A stretch of DNA of 64,000 nt from Amycolatopsis keratiniphila subsp. keratiniphila (GCF_001620365.2 NZ_LQMT02000012.1:365388-429387); one strand, 5' to 3'. Numbered from the stretch's first letter, positions 23,917 to 33,095 are shown. Numbers and translations are program-made. Notes: generated from the letters alone by a model not told the origin.

Positions 23917-25308
23917 ATGCAGAGACTGAGTGGTCTGGACGCGAGTTTTCTGTACCTGGAGACACCGGCCCAGGTACTGCACGTGTGCGGGCTGCTCACC
24001 TTGGACGGTTCGACCATGCCCGGCGGCTACGATTTCGAGCGCTTCAAGGAGAAACTGGCCGAACGGGTCGAGCTGATCCCGGCGTTCCGGCGCAAGCTGC
24101 ACAATCCACTCTGGAATCTGGCGCATCCGGTCTGGGTGGAGGACGACGACTTCGACCTCGAAGCCCACGTGCACCGCATCGGCGTACCGGCGCCCGGCGA
24201 CCGGCGGGAACTGGCCGAGCTCTGCGCCCACATCGCGGGACAACGGCTGGACCGCGCGCAGCCGCTCTGGCAGTTGTACGTCATCGAAGGCCTGGCGGAC
24301 GGCGGGATCGCGGTCCTGCTGAAGATGCACCACGCCAGCGTCGACGGGGTCGGCGGCGCCAGCCTGATCGCCTCACTCGCCGGGCTCGAACCGGACGCCC
24401 CGCCGCCGGAGATCGCGCGGGACGAACGCCGCAACGCGGACGTTCCCGGCAGGCGCGCGCTGTTCGGCGCCGGGCTGACGTCGTTCGCGAAACGTCCGGT
24501 CGAGGTGGCGAAACTGCTCCCCGGCCTGCTCGAACTCGTGCCGAGATGGCTGGGGAAAGCGTTGCAGGGCAAGGGAATGCCGGTCCCGTTCACCGCGCCC
24601 CGGACGTCGTTCAACGGGACGATCACCGCGCACCGCAGCGTCGCCTACGCCTCTCTCGACCTCGACGACGTCAAACGGGTCAAGAACGCTTTCGGGGTGA
24701 CCGTCAACGACGTCGTCCTCGCCGTGGTCGCCGGTGCCCTGCGGCAGTTCCTGCGGGATCGGGGCGAACTGCCGGAGGATCCGCTGGTGGCGACCGTTCC
24801 GGTGTCGGTGCACGGACGCACCGAGCGCGAACACGGCATCAACAAGGTCTCGGCGTTCTTCGCGTCGCTGCCCACCCATCTGGAGGATCCCGCCGCGCGC
24901 GTGTTCATGCTCGCGGAGTCGAACCGGCTGTCCAAGGACCATCACCACGACATCGACGCGGACATGCTCCAGGACTGGGCGCAGTTCTCGGCGGCGACCA
25001 TGTTCGGGCTCGCGGTCCGCGCGTATTCCGCGCTGCGGCTGGCCGAACGGCATCCGGTGGTGCACAACCTGGTGGTCTCCAACGTGCCGGGGCCGCCGAT
25101 GCCGCTGTACCTGCTGGGCTGCCGGATCACCGGGCTCTACCCGCTCGGCCCGGTGTTCCACGGTGCCGGGCTCAACATCACCGTGCTGTCCAACGCGGGC
25201 AGGGTCGACGTCGGCCTGCTCGGCGCCCGTGAGCTCACCGGTGAGCTGTGGCCGCTCGCCGACCACTTCGCCGACGCGCTCGCGGAACTGCTCGAGGCCA
25301 CCTCCTAG
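23917..25308 (+). CDS. wax ester synthase/diacylglycerol acyltransferase (WS/DGAT)
   Basis: A 463-residue WS/DGAT-family acyltransferase that joins acyl-CoA to a fatty alcohol or diacylglycerol to make storage lipid. The catalytic HHxxxDG motif is at 138-144 (HHASVDG) and the second family motif is NDVVLAVVAG. The C-terminal domain contains VSNVPGPPMPLYLLG, also typical. Start ATG 23917 has AAGGTGAT upstream. An adjacent KstR box links storage-lipid formation to sterol use. Exact substrates cannot be told from sequence. Confidence 0.87.
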   Translation: MQRLSGLDASFLYLETPAQVLHVCGLLTLDGSTMPGGYDFERFKEKLAERVELIPAFRRKLHNPLWNLAHPVWVEDDDFDLEAHVHRIGVPAPGDRRELAELCAHIAGQRLDRAQPLWQLYVIEGLADGGIAVLLKMHHASVDGVGGASLIASLAGLEPDAPPPEIARDERRNADVPGRRALFGAGLTSFAKRPVEVAKLLPGLLELVPRWLGKALQGKGMPVPFTAPRTSFNGTITAHRSVAYASLDLDDVKRVKNAFGVTVNDVVLAVVAGALRQFLRDRGELPEDPLVATVPVSVHGRTEREHGINKVSAFFASLPTHLEDPAARVFMLAESNRLSKDHHHDIDADMLQDWAQFSAATMFGLAVRAYSALRLAERHPVVHNLVVSNVPGPPMPLYLLGCRITGLYPLGPVFHGAGLNITVLSNAGRVDVGLLGARELTGELWPLADHFADALAELLEATS

Positions 25309-25347
25309 ATCCTCCCCCTTGCCGTCGCGGCTCCTTCCGGTTAAGAC

Positions 25348-25361
25348 TAGAACAGGTTTCA
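25348..25361. promoter_or_regulatory. KstR box upstream of the fadE28-ltp2 operon
   Basis: TAGAACAGGTTTCA matches the KstR consensus at every fixed position and lies 35 bases upstream of the fadE28 start. Confidence 0.85.
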
Positions 25362-25395
25362 ATATTGTGCCCGTTCGCCCCGGTGAGGAGCCAGT

Positions 25396-26460
25396 GTGGA
25401 CTTCCAGTTCGACGAGACGCAGACCGAGGTCACCGCGCTGGCCGCGCGTGTGCTCGGCAAGGAGCGTGAGCCCGCGGACGCGTGGCGCGCGCTGGCCGAC
25501 GCCGGTTTGCTCGCCCTGGCGCTGCCCGCCGAACTCGGCGGCGACGGCCTCGGCGTCGCCGAAGTCGCCCTGGTGCTGACCGAACTCGGCCGTGTCGCCT
25601 CGACGGCGCCCGCGCTGGCGTCGCTGGCCTTCGGTGTCCTGCCGGTCACCGCGCTCGGCGGGCCGGATCAGCGGTCGGCGCTGCTCCCACCGGTCGCCGC
25701 GGGTGAATCCGTGCTCACCGCCGCGCTGAACGAACCTTCCGCGCCGTTCACCACGAGGCCCGCGACCGTCGCGGAATCGGCGGGGGACTGGCGGCTGAGC
25801 GGGGTCAAGGTCGGCGTGCCGTTCGCGGCGGAGGCGACCCGGATCCTGACGCCCGCCTCGCTGCCCGGCGGCACCGGCGTCTTCCTCGTCGATCCGCGCG
25901 CGGACGGCGTGACCCTGACGCCGACGAGAACCTCTTCCGGCACACCGGACTACACGATGACGCTGGATTCGGTGACCGTCACCGACGCCGACCTCCTCAA
26001 CGGGCACGGTCCCGGCGTGTCGATCGCGACGCTGCACCGGTTCGCGCTCGCGGGTGCCGTGGCGTTCGGCGACGGGCTGCTCGCCGGCGCGCTCGCGCTG
26101 ACCACGAAACACGTCGGCGAACGGGAGCAGTTCGGGCGCCCGCTGGCGGCGTTCCAGGCGGTGGCGCAACAGATCGCGGACGTCTACGTCGCTTCGAGGA
26201 CGGTCCAGCTCGCCGCGCGGTCGGCGGTCTGGCGGCTCGCGGCGGGGCTCGACGCCGACGCCGAACTCGACATCGCGGCCTACTGGCTGGCGGAGGAGGC
26301 GCCCGCGGCGCTGGCCGTCTGCCATCACCTGCACGGCGGGATCGGCGTGGACGAAACGTATCCGCTGCACCGGTTCTCGTCGGCGGTCAAGGACTTGGGA
26401 CGAACGCTCGGCGGCGCCTCGCATCGGCTGGCCGGCCTGGGCGAACTGGTGGCGGGGTGA
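25396..26460 (+). CDS. fadE28: acyl-CoA dehydrogenase FadE28 (ChsE1)
   Basis: A 354-residue acyl-CoA dehydrogenase, one half of the FadE28-FadE29 heterotetramer. That complex oxidises the three-carbon (propionyl) remnant of the cholesterol side chain as its CoA thioester. It contains GEREQFGRPLAAFQAVAQQIADVYV and, near the end, HLHGGIGVDETYPLHRF. GAGGAG lies ahead of the GTG start. It is first in a five-gene operon in the same order as M. tuberculosis Rv3544c-Rv3540c, which is the main reason for the assignment; the sequence alone shows a FadE paralogue. Confidence 0.9.
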   Translation: MDFQFDETQTEVTALAARVLGKEREPADAWRALADAGLLALALPAELGGDGLGVAEVALVLTELGRVASTAPALASLAFGVLPVTALGGPDQRSALLPPVAAGESVLTAALNEPSAPFTTRPATVAESAGDWRLSGVKVGVPFAAEATRILTPASLPGGTGVFLVDPRADGVTLTPTRTSSGTPDYTMTLDSVTVTDADLLNGHGPGVSIATLHRFALAGAVAFGDGLLAGALALTTKHVGEREQFGRPLAAFQAVAQQIADVYVASRTVQLAARSAVWRLAAGLDADAELDIAAYWLAEEAPAALAVCHHLHGGIGVDETYPLHRFSSAVKDLGRTLGGASHRLAGLGELVAG

Positions 26461-26464
26461 ACCG

Positions 26465-27637
26465 ATGCTGATCGAACTGACCGCGGAGCAACACGAGCTG
26501 CGCTCCGAACTGCGAAAGTACTTCGCCGGGCTGGTGAGCGCCGACGAGCGGCGCGCGATGCTGCGGGAGCGGCACGGGCCGGTGTACCGCGAGATCGTGC
26601 GCCGGATGGGCCGCGACGGCTGGTTGGGCGTCGGCTGGCCGGAACAGTACGGTGGCCGGGGTTTCGGCGAGATCGAGCAGCACATCTTCGTCGACGAGGC
26701 CGCCCGTGCCGACGTCCAGCTGCCGTCGGTGACCCTGCAGACCGTCGGGCCCACGTTGCAGGCGTTCGGCACCGAGGAGCAGAAAGCCTTGTTCCTGCCC
26801 AAGATCCTCGCGGGCGAGGTGCATTTCGCCATCGGTTACACCGAACCCGAGGCGGGAACGGACCTGGCGGCGCTGCGTACGACAGCGGTGCGCGAAGGGG
26901 ACGAGTACGTCGTCAACGGCCAGAAGATCTTCACCACCGGCGGGCACGACGCCGACTACATCTGGCTGGCCGTGCGCACCGATCCCGGCGCGCCCAGGCA
27001 CAAGGGCATCTCGATCCTCATCATGGACACCCGCGATCCGGGCTACTCGTGGACGCCGATCATCACCTGCGACGGCGCCCACCACGTGAACGCCACCTAC
27101 TACTCGGACGTCCGCGTGCCCGCGAACATGCTGGTGGGCAAGGAGAACGAGGGCTGGCGGCTGATCACCACGCAGCTGAACCACGAACGCGTCATGCTCG
27201 GCCCCGCCGGGCGGATCGGCGGTCTCCACGACCGCGTCCGCGAATGGGCGGCGGCGAGGAAGACCCCGGACGGGACACCGCTGCTCCAGCTACCCGACGT
27301 CCGGGCCGTCCTCGCGGAAACCCTGGCGACCGCCCGGATCAACGAACTGCTGAACTGGCAGGTCGCCGCGTCGTCCGCGACCGGGCCGGTGGCGGTGGCC
27401 GACGCGTCGGCCACCAAGATCGTCGGCTCCGAGCGGATCCAGGGGCTGACCAGGAAACTGGAGGAGATCGTGGCGCGACACGGCGATCAGGCCGACGCCG
27501 GAACCGCGGAACTGGCGCAGTGGCTGGACGTGGTGGCCAAACGCAATCTGGTGCTGACCTTCGGCGGCGGCGTCAGCGAGATCCAGCGCGAGCTGATCGC
27601 GACCGCCGGGCTCGGCCTGCCGAGGGTGCCGCGATGA
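26465..27637 (+). CDS. fadE29: acyl-CoA dehydrogenase FadE29 (ChsE2)
   Basis: A 390-residue acyl-CoA dehydrogenase and partner of FadE28. It carries GWLGVGWPEQYGGRGF, the flavin-contact run IGYTEPEAGTDLAALRT, and the C-terminal TFGGGVSEIQRELIATAGLGLPRVP typical of this subunit. In the M. tuberculosis pair FadE29 supplies the catalytic base. The start follows fadE28 by four bases, and its stop overlaps chsH2 (ATGA). M. tuberculosis FadE29 is about the same length. Confidence 0.92.
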   Translation: MLIELTAEQHELRSELRKYFAGLVSADERRAMLRERHGPVYREIVRRMGRDGWLGVGWPEQYGGRGFGEIEQHIFVDEAARADVQLPSVTLQTVGPTLQAFGTEEQKALFLPKILAGEVHFAIGYTEPEAGTDLAALRTTAVREGDEYVVNGQKIFTTGGHDADYIWLAVRTDPGAPRHKGISILIMDTRDPGYSWTPIITCDGAHHVNATYYSDVRVPANMLVGKENEGWRLITTQLNHERVMLGPAGRIGGLHDRVREWAAARKTPDGTPLLQLPDVRAVLAETLATARINELLNWQVAASSATGPVAVADASATKIVGSERIQGLTRKLEEIVARHGDQADAGTAELAQWLDVVAKRNLVLTFGGGVSEIQRELIATAGLGLPRVPR

Positions 27638-28548
27638 GCATCCGGGAAGCGGCCGAACGTATCGCCGCGCGCGGGGAATCCGCGCCGAGGGCCGCGCGTG
27701 ACGCGGTCAACCAGGCGATGGTGAACAACTGGGTCGAAGCCATCGGCGACCGCAATCCCGTGTACGTCGACGAGGAGTTCGCCGCCGCGAGTGTCCACAA
27801 GGGACTCGTCGCGCCGCCCGCGATGGCGCAGGTGTGGACGATGGGCGGGCTGCACTGGACCAGGGCGTCGGACGATCCGCTCGGCGCGATGATGGAGGTG
27901 CTCGACGAGGCCGGGTTCACCTCGGTCGTCGCGACGAACTCCGAACAGAACTACTTCCGGTATCTGCGCCACGGCGAACGCGTCGCCGCGACCGCGAAAC
28001 TCGAAAGCGTTGTCGGGCCCAAACGCACCGCGCTGGGCGAAGGCTGGTTCGTGACGACGAAGACCACCTGGTACGTCGGCGACGAGGCCGTGGCGGACAT
28101 GGTGTTCCGGGTGCTGAAATTCCGTCCGCCGGGCGCCGAGCCCGCCAAGACGGCCGCACCCGTGCTGCGGCCGGTGATCAGCAAGGACACCGAGTTCTTC
28201 TGGACCGGTCTGCGGGAAGGGGAACTGCGGATCCAGCGCTGGGGCGAGACCCTGCGGCATCCGCCCGGGCCCATGCCGCCGGACGGGGACTTCGACGCCA
28301 AGCCCGACTACGTCGTCGCGTGCGGGCGCGGCACGGTGTACAGCTACGTGGTGCACCACCATCCGAAGGTCCCCGGCAAGGATCTGCCGTTCGTGGTCGC
28401 GCTCGTCGAGCTGGAGGAGGGTGTCCGGGTGATGGGCGAGCTGCTCGACGCCGATCCCGAGACCGTCCACATCGGACTCCCGGTGGAAGCGGCCTTCGTG
28501 AAGATCGACGAGGAACTGACGTTGCCCGCTTGGAGGGTCGCGCGATGA
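27634..28548 (+). CDS. chsH2: MaoC-DUF35 fusion, enoyl-CoA hydratase subunit ChsH2
   Basis: A 304-residue two-domain protein. Residues about 20-165 form a MaoC-like hot-dog fold and about 175-300 a DUF35 OB-fold. With ChsH1 it hydrates the 17-ene-20-carboxyl-CoA side chain; the DUF35 domain docks the aldolase Ltp2 so that hydration and C-C cleavage are coupled. The zinc-ribbon cysteines seen in many DUF35 proteins are missing: the region RIQRWGETLRHPPGPMP has none and the domain has a single Cys. Start and stop overlap both neighbours by four bases, implying matched subunit synthesis. Confidence 0.92.
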   Translation: MSIREAAERIAARGESAPRAARDAVNQAMVNNWVEAIGDRNPVYVDEEFAAASVHKGLVAPPAMAQVWTMGGLHWTRASDDPLGAMMEVLDEAGFTSVVATNSEQNYFRYLRHGERVAATAKLESVVGPKRTALGEGWFVTTKTTWYVGDEAVADMVFRVLKFRPPGAEPAKTAAPVLRPVISKDTEFFWTGLREGELRIQRWGETLRHPPGPMPPDGDFDAKPDYVVACGRGTVYSYVVHHHPKVPGKDLPFVVALVELEEGVRVMGELLDADPETVHIGLPVEAAFVKIDEELTLPAWRVAR

Positions 28549-28940
28549 AGGACTGTTCGGTCGGCACCGAGCTGCCACCGCTGACGATCGAGGCCACCCC
28601 GACCTTCGTGGTGAGCACCGCGCTGGCGACGCGGGACTTCCAGGACGTCCACCACGATCGCGACGCCGCCGTCCAGCGCGGCTCGAAGGACATCTTCCTC
28701 AACATCCTCACCGACACCGGCCTGGTGCAACGGTTCGTGACCGACTGGGCGGGCCCGGAGGCTTTCGTGCGGTCGATCAAGATCCGGCTCGGCGTACCTT
28801 GCTACGCCTACGACACGCTGACCTTCACCGGCCGGGTGACGGAACGGGACGGTGACGACGTCGTGATCTCGGTGTCCGGTGTGGACAGCCTGGGCGAACA
28901 TGTGGTGGGCACCGTGGCGATCACGTTGGGAGGCGAGTGA
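28545..28940 (+). CDS. chsH1: MaoC-like enoyl-CoA hydratase subunit ChsH1
   Basis: A 131-residue single hot-dog MaoC protein, the catalytic half of the ChsH1-ChsH2 hydratase. The hydratase-2-type segment reads RDFQDVHHDRDAAVQRG, with the Asp/His pair expected for catalysis. It overlaps chsH2 (ATGA) and ltp2 (TGATG). Size and position match Rv3541c. Confidence 0.92.
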   Translation: MKDCSVGTELPPLTIEATPTFVVSTALATRDFQDVHHDRDAAVQRGSKDIFLNILTDTGLVQRFVTDWAGPEAFVRSIKIRLGVPCYAYDTLTFTGRVTERDGDDVVISVSGVDSLGEHVVGTVAITLGGE

Positions 28941-30109
28941 TGACCCTCTCCGGACGGGCGGCCATCGCCGGGATCGGTGCGACGGAATTCTCGAAGGACT
29001 CCGGGCGCAGTGAGCTGAGGCTGGCGGCGGAAGCGATTTCGAGCGCGCTGAAGGACGCCGGGCTCACTCCGTCCGATGTGGACGGACTGGTTTCTTTCAC
29101 CATGGACGGCAACAGCGAGATCGCCGTCGCGCGGGAACTCGGCATCCCGGAGCTCAAGTTCTTCAGCCGGATCCACTACGGCGGCGGGGCCGCGGCCGCG
29201 ACCGTGCAACAGGCCGCGATGGCCGTCGCGACCGGCGTCGCGGACGTCGTCGTCGCGTACCGGGCCTTCAACGAACGGTCCGGCATGCGGTTCGGGCAGG
29301 TGTCCTCGGCCGCGGCGGGGCAGGTGAACTCGTCCGGCGTCGACAACGCGTTCCACTACCCGATGGGCATCGCGACGCCGGCCGCGACCGTCGCCATGCT
29401 CGCCCGGCGCTACATGCACGAATACAGCGCGACGAGCGAGGACTTCGGCCGGGTGGCCGTCGTCGACCGCGCCCGCGCGGCGACCAACCCGAAGGCGTGG
29501 TTCTACGGCAAGCCGATCACGCTCGAAGAACATCAGGCCTCCCGCTGGGTCGCCGAACCGTTGCACCTGCTGGACTGCTGCCAGGAGAGCGACGGCGGCG
29601 TCGCCCTGGTGATCGTCAGCGCCGAGCGGGCGCGTGACCTGCCGCACCGGCCCGCCGTGATCGCGGCGGCCGCGCAGGGGAGCGGGCCGGATCAGTACGT
29701 GATGACCAGCTACTACCGCGACGATCTGCCGGCGCTGCCCGAAATGGGTGTCGTCGGACGGCAGTTGTGGGAGCAGTCGGGGCTGGGCCCCGGCGACATG
29801 GACCTCGCGGTGCTATACGACCACTTCACCCCGTATGTCCTGATGCAGCTGGAAGAACTCGGCTTCTGCGGGAAGGGCGAGGCCAAGGACTTCATCGGCG
29901 GCGGCACCCTGGAACTGGACGGGAAGCTGCCGCTCAACCCGCACGGCGGGCAGCTGGGGGAGGCCTACATCCACGGGATGAACGGGATCGCCGAAGGTGT
30001 CCGGCAGCTCCGGGGCGACGCCGTCAACCAGGTGGACGGGGCCGCGCGTGTGCTGGTGACCGCCGGCACCGGCGTACCAACGAGCGGACTGGTCCTGACC
30101 GCGGGTTGA
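28940..30109 (+). CDS. ltp2: lipid-transfer-protein-like thiolase Ltp2 (side-chain retroaldolase)
   Basis: A 389-residue SCP-x/thiolase-fold protein. In the established pathway Ltp2, bound to the ChsH2 DUF35 domain, cleaves the hydrated side chain to propionyl-CoA and androstenedione-type steroid. Typical runs are GIGATEFSKDSGRSELRLA at the N-terminus and NPHGGQLGEAYIHGMNGIAEG near the C-terminus. I use ATG 28940, with GGGAGG six bases upstream; GTG 28937 is the alternative. It is the last gene of the operon. Confidence 0.92.
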   Translation: MTLSGRAAIAGIGATEFSKDSGRSELRLAAEAISSALKDAGLTPSDVDGLVSFTMDGNSEIAVARELGIPELKFFSRIHYGGGAAAATVQQAAMAVATGVADVVVAYRAFNERSGMRFGQVSSAAAGQVNSSGVDNAFHYPMGIATPAATVAMLARRYMHEYSATSEDFGRVAVVDRARAATNPKAWFYGKPITLEEHQASRWVAEPLHLLDCCQESDGGVALVIVSAERARDLPHRPAVIAAAAQGSGPDQYVMTSYYRDDLPALPEMGVVGRQLWEQSGLGPGDMDLAVLYDHFTPYVLMQLEELGFCGKGEAKDFIGGGTLELDGKLPLNPHGGQLGEAYIHGMNGIAEGVRQLRGDAVNQVDGAARVLVTAGTGVPTSGLVLTAG

Positions 30110-30182
30110 GATCACCTCAATGCCCGATGGTGTACTAGAGCGGTACCTGCCACGGTGAAGGGGTTACCGGCCGGGAGGTGCC

Positions 30183-30752
30183 ATGTCTGGACCAATCGTC
30201 GTCGCGTGGACCCTGACCGCGGTGTTCGCCGCGCTCGTGCTGCCCTGCGTGCTGAGACTCGTCCGGCTGGACTACGGCAGGCAGGGCGCGGCGGTCCGCA
30301 ACGGCGACCTGGCCGAACTGCTGCTCGTCGTCGCCATGGTCGCGATGCTGTCCCCGGTCGGCGGCCCGATCCCGGCGGCGGGCTGGCAGGCGGTGCTGGC
30401 GCTGACCGCCGGCTGGTTCGCCGTTTCGTGGTGGAAGGGGCGGCGCTCCGGGCACACGTCGTGCGGGCATCACGCCGTCTCCGCCGTCGCGATGCTGTTC
30501 ATGGTGACGTTCATGCCGCACAGCGACGTGACCCACGGGCCGTGGCTGGTGATGTCCGGCCCCGGCGGCACTTCCGCGCTGTGGCTTTCGCTGATCTTCG
30601 GCGCTGTCGCCGCGTACTTCGCGGCGGACGCCGTGCGCGCCGGGGTGCTGGCGGCGCGGGGAGCCTCGGCCTCCGGACAGACGTCGCGGCGGGTGTGCCG
30701 GGTGATCATGGGGCTCGGCATGGGGTACATGCTGCTGGGCGCGGCGGTCTAG
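30183..30752 (+). CDS. DUF5134 multi-pass membrane protein
   Basis: A 189-residue hydrophobic protein with about five or six membrane segments, of the DUF5134 type common in actinobacteria. A conserved-looking polar cluster inside the membrane part, SCGHHAVSAVAMLFM, could bind a metal or haem. GGGAGG precedes the ATG. Function is unknown. It stands alone between ltp2 and a palindromic terminator, with 73 bases to ltp2, so read-through from the steroid operon is possible. Confidence 0.75.
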   Translation: MSGPIVVAWTLTAVFAALVLPCVLRLVRLDYGRQGAAVRNGDLAELLLVVAMVAMLSPVGGPIPAAGWQAVLALTAGWFAVSWWKGRRSGHTSCGHHAVSAVAMLFMVTFMPHSDVTHGPWLVMSGPGGTSALWLSLIFGAVAAYFAADAVRAGVLAARGASASGQTSRRVCRVIMGLGMGYMLLGAAV

Positions 30753-30772
30753 AGGCGGGAACCGTCGTGCGT

Positions 30773-30825
30773 GTTGCGAAAGCCACTTTCGCAACACTCA
30801 ACGTTGCGAAAGTGGCTTTCGCAAC
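30773..30825. terminator. 53-base composite palindrome, copy A
   Basis: 23-base arms pair perfectly around ACTCAAC. Each arm is itself a palindrome around a triplet: GTTGCGAAAG-CCA-CTTTCGCAAC and GTTGCGAAAG-TGG-CTTTCGCAAC. The arms are identical to those at 57048-57100. It lies between the convergent DUF5134 and riboflavin kinase genes. Confidence 0.75.
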
Positions 30826-30868
30826 GGCCGTGGGACGCCGGTCCTGAAGTCCTGGATGAAGTGCCGGT

Positions 30869-31330
30869 TTAGGAGCCGAGCGGCAAGCGCCGCACGACAC
30901 CGGCCTCCGCGGCACCCGCGTCCGGCAAACCGTCGGCAGGGTTCTCCGCGGCCCACTTGCGGGCGTCGGCGATGTCCTTGTTGAGCGCGACGATCAGCGC
31001 CTCCGAAGACGGGTACGCCTCCTGCTCGCGCAGGTGGTGGCCCAGCCACACGGTCAGCACCTCGCCGTAGAGGTCGCCGCTGAAGTCCAGCAGATGGGCC
31101 TCGACGAGCCGGTATCCGTCCGCGCCGTAGTAGGTCGGCCGCCTCCCGACCGAGACCGCGGCCGCGATCCGGGTGCCGTCGGCGCGTTCGGCCCAGCCCG
31201 CCCACACTCCGTCGCCGACCTGGCCGTCTTGGTCGCGCAGCGCGATGTTGGCGGTGGGGAAGCCCAGTTCCCTGCCCCGCTGGTCGCCCTTCTCCACCTG
31301 GCCACGGACCACGAAGTACTCCGTCGTCAT
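30869..31330 (-). CDS. stand-alone riboflavin kinase
   Basis: A 153-residue protein equal to the C-terminal riboflavin kinase half of bifunctional RibF, without the FAD synthetase half. It phosphorylates riboflavin to FMN. The signature GDQRGRELGFPTAN is at 15-28, with the nucleotide-binding Pro25-Thr26 and Asn28. The expected catalytic Glu is Glu77 in LVEAHLLDFSGDLYG. Such single-domain kinases are unusual in bacteria, which normally have RibF. A full ribF probably exists elsewhere. In a flavin-heavy neighbourhood it may boost FMN supply. Confidence 0.82.
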   Translation of the reverse strand: MTTEYFVVRGQVEKGDQRGRELGFPTANIALRDQDGQVGDGVWAGWAERADGTRIAAAVSVGRRPTYYGADGYRLVEAHLLDFSGDLYGEVLTVWLGHHLREQEAYPSSEALIVALNKDIADARKWAAENPADGLPDAGAAEAGVVRRLPLGS

Positions 31331-31429
31331 GCCGCTCCCGTCGCTGCCGTCACGAGAGCCATGAATACCACGCCTCGCTGCCGAGGTCGACCGCCGTTCA
31401 TGTCGCGGGAGTGTCCACTGTGTACTTGG

Positions 31430-32188
31430 TCACGTCGTGACGACGCGATACCCGAGGTCGAGTTCCGTCCGGCCGAGCAGCCCGACGTGGTGCCGGTGCC
31501 AGTGCCCGTCCGCGAGATCGGCGCGCAGCCGCTCGACCGCCGTCGCGACGACGTTCTGGTCCAGCAGGGCCACCCCGGACATCCCCGCGCGCACGCGCTC
31601 GGACAGATACGCCTCCGGCCTGCGCCAATACGCGCCGAGGAATCCGTCGACGCAGTCCGACGGCACCGGCAGCGGAGCCACCGTGGGCGCCGGACCCGCC
31701 TCGGTCAGTTCCTCGACGACCCGGTCGAGACAGGCCAGCCTGCTCTCGTGTTCGGCGATCTCCGGCAGGTAGTCCCGCACCAGCCAGAACCGCGCGAACA
31801 CCGCCTGGTCCCAGGTCACGATCACCTGGCGGCGGGAGACGCGCCGCAACTCGGCCAGCCCGGCGGTCACGTCCGTCCAGTGGTGCACGGTGAGCACCGC
31901 CAAGGCGACGTCGAAGGCGCCGTCGGCGAAGGGCAGCCCTTCCGCGCACGCCTGGACGGCGGGCGCCGCCGTGGCGGGACGCTGCGCGATCATCCGCCGC
32001 GACGGTTCGACGGCCACCACGTCGCGGTCTTCCGGCTCGTAGGAACCGGTTCCGGCCCCGACGTTGACCACCGAGCGCGCGTCGCCGAGGGCAGCGGTGA
32101 TGGCGGCGGCGACACGGGGATCCGGCCGTCTCGATCGCGCGTAGTCCCGGCCGAGTTCGGCATACGGGTCCGAGATCAAGGGGCGCAC
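31430..32188 (-). CDS. class I SAM-dependent methyltransferase
   Basis: A 252-residue methyltransferase (Methyltransf_11 type). The SAM-binding motif VNVGAGTGSY is at 41-50, followed by an acidic strand end (VVAVEPS). The post-motif region FDVALAVLTVHHWTDV is typical of UbiE/SmtA-like enzymes. The substrate is unknown. It is the last minus-strand gene before the chsH3-kstD operon; a 43-base gap separates it, so co-transcription is possible. Confidence 0.8.
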   Translation of the reverse strand: MRPLISDPYAELGRDYARSRRPDPRVAAAITAALGDARSVVNVGAGTGSYEPEDRDVVAVEPSRRMIAQRPATAAPAVQACAEGLPFADGAFDVALAVLTVHHWTDVTAGLAELRRVSRRQVIVTWDQAVFARFWLVRDYLPEIAEHESRLACLDRVVEELTEAGPAPTVAPLPVPSDCVDGFLGAYWRRPEAYLSERVRAGMSGVALLDQNVVATAVERLRADLADGHWHRHHVGLLGRTELDLGYRVVTT

Positions 32189-32231
32189 CCGGCCGAGTCT
32201 AGCCAGGTGCGCGACCTGCGGGAACGATGAT

Positions 32232-33095
32232 TCAGTCTGTCGTGGTCAAGAAAGTGTCGGAAAGGACGGGCGCGTCGTCCCGGTCCGGCGCCGTGGTCGC
32301 GATCAGCAGCCCGGCGGGCTCGCGCCAGACCCGGGTCCGCAGCGGTTCGCCGGGGAAGACGACGCCGGCGAACTTGGCCGAGAACGACCCGACGCGGGCG
32401 GTGTCGCCGTCGAGGCACGCGTCGGTGACCGCCTTCGCGACGACGCCGTAGGTGCACAGGCCGTGCAGGATCGGCCTGTCGAACCCGGCCGCCGCGGCGA
32501 ACGCGGGATCGGCGTGCAGGGGGTTGCGGTCCCCGCAGAGCCGGTAGAGCAGTGCCTGTTGCGGCAGCGTCGGGGTGTCGATGACGGCGTCCGGCTCCCG
32601 CGACGGGGGCTCGACCCGGTCGGACGGGCCACGTTCGCCGCCGAAACCTCCTTCACCACGGGCGAAGATGCTCGACCGCAGTGTCCACAGTGGAGCGCCG
32701 TCCGAATCGGTGGCAACCGTCTCGTTCACGATCACGGCCGCCTTGCCCTTGTCGAAGACGTCGACGATCCGCGTCCGCGCCACGGCCTTCCCCGAGACCG
32801 GGATGGGCCGGTGCGCGATCACCTCCTGCTTGCCGTGCAGAACTTTCCCGAGGTCGACCTCGACGCCGGGGAACGAGACCGCGGGCGGCTCGAACACGCG
32901 CAGGTTCGCCGCCACGGTGGCGAACGTCGGCAGCACCTGGAGGCCGTCCTCGTAGGTGTAGCGCAGTTCGCGCGGGCTCATCGGATCCGCGCCGGCGCCC
33001 AGCGCCAGGTGGTAGAGCTGCACGTCCGACGCGGTCCAGGCGAAACTCACCTCGCCGAGGTCGGCGCCGATCGCGACCGAAGGATCGATGGGCAC
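32232..33095 (-). CDS. chsH3: MaoC-like enoyl-CoA hydratase, ChsH3-type
   Basis: A 287-residue double hot-dog hydratase. The C-terminal half holds the hydratase-2 motif (YRLCGDRNPLHADPAFAAAAG), with Asp, Asn and His at the catalytic positions. M. tuberculosis Rv3538 (ChsH3, 286 residues, next to kstD) acts in β-oxidation of the cholesterol side chain; length and association with kstD agree. It ends an operon with kshB, 10 bases upstream. A general (R)-enoyl-CoA hydratase of another pathway cannot be excluded from sequence alone. Confidence 0.82.
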   Translation of the reverse strand: MPIDPSVAIGADLGEVSFAWTASDVQLYHLALGAGADPMSPRELRYTYEDGLQVLPTFATVAANLRVFEPPAVSFPGVEVDLGKVLHGKQEVIAHRPIPVSGKAVARTRIVDVFDKGKAAVIVNETVATDSDGAPLWTLRSSIFARGEGGFGGERGPSDRVEPPSREPDAVIDTPTLPQQALLYRLCGDRNPLHADPAFAAAAGFDRPILHGLCTYGVVAKAVTDACLDGDTARVGSFSAKFAGVVFPGEPLRTRVWREPAGLLIATTAPDRDDAPVLSDTFLTTTD

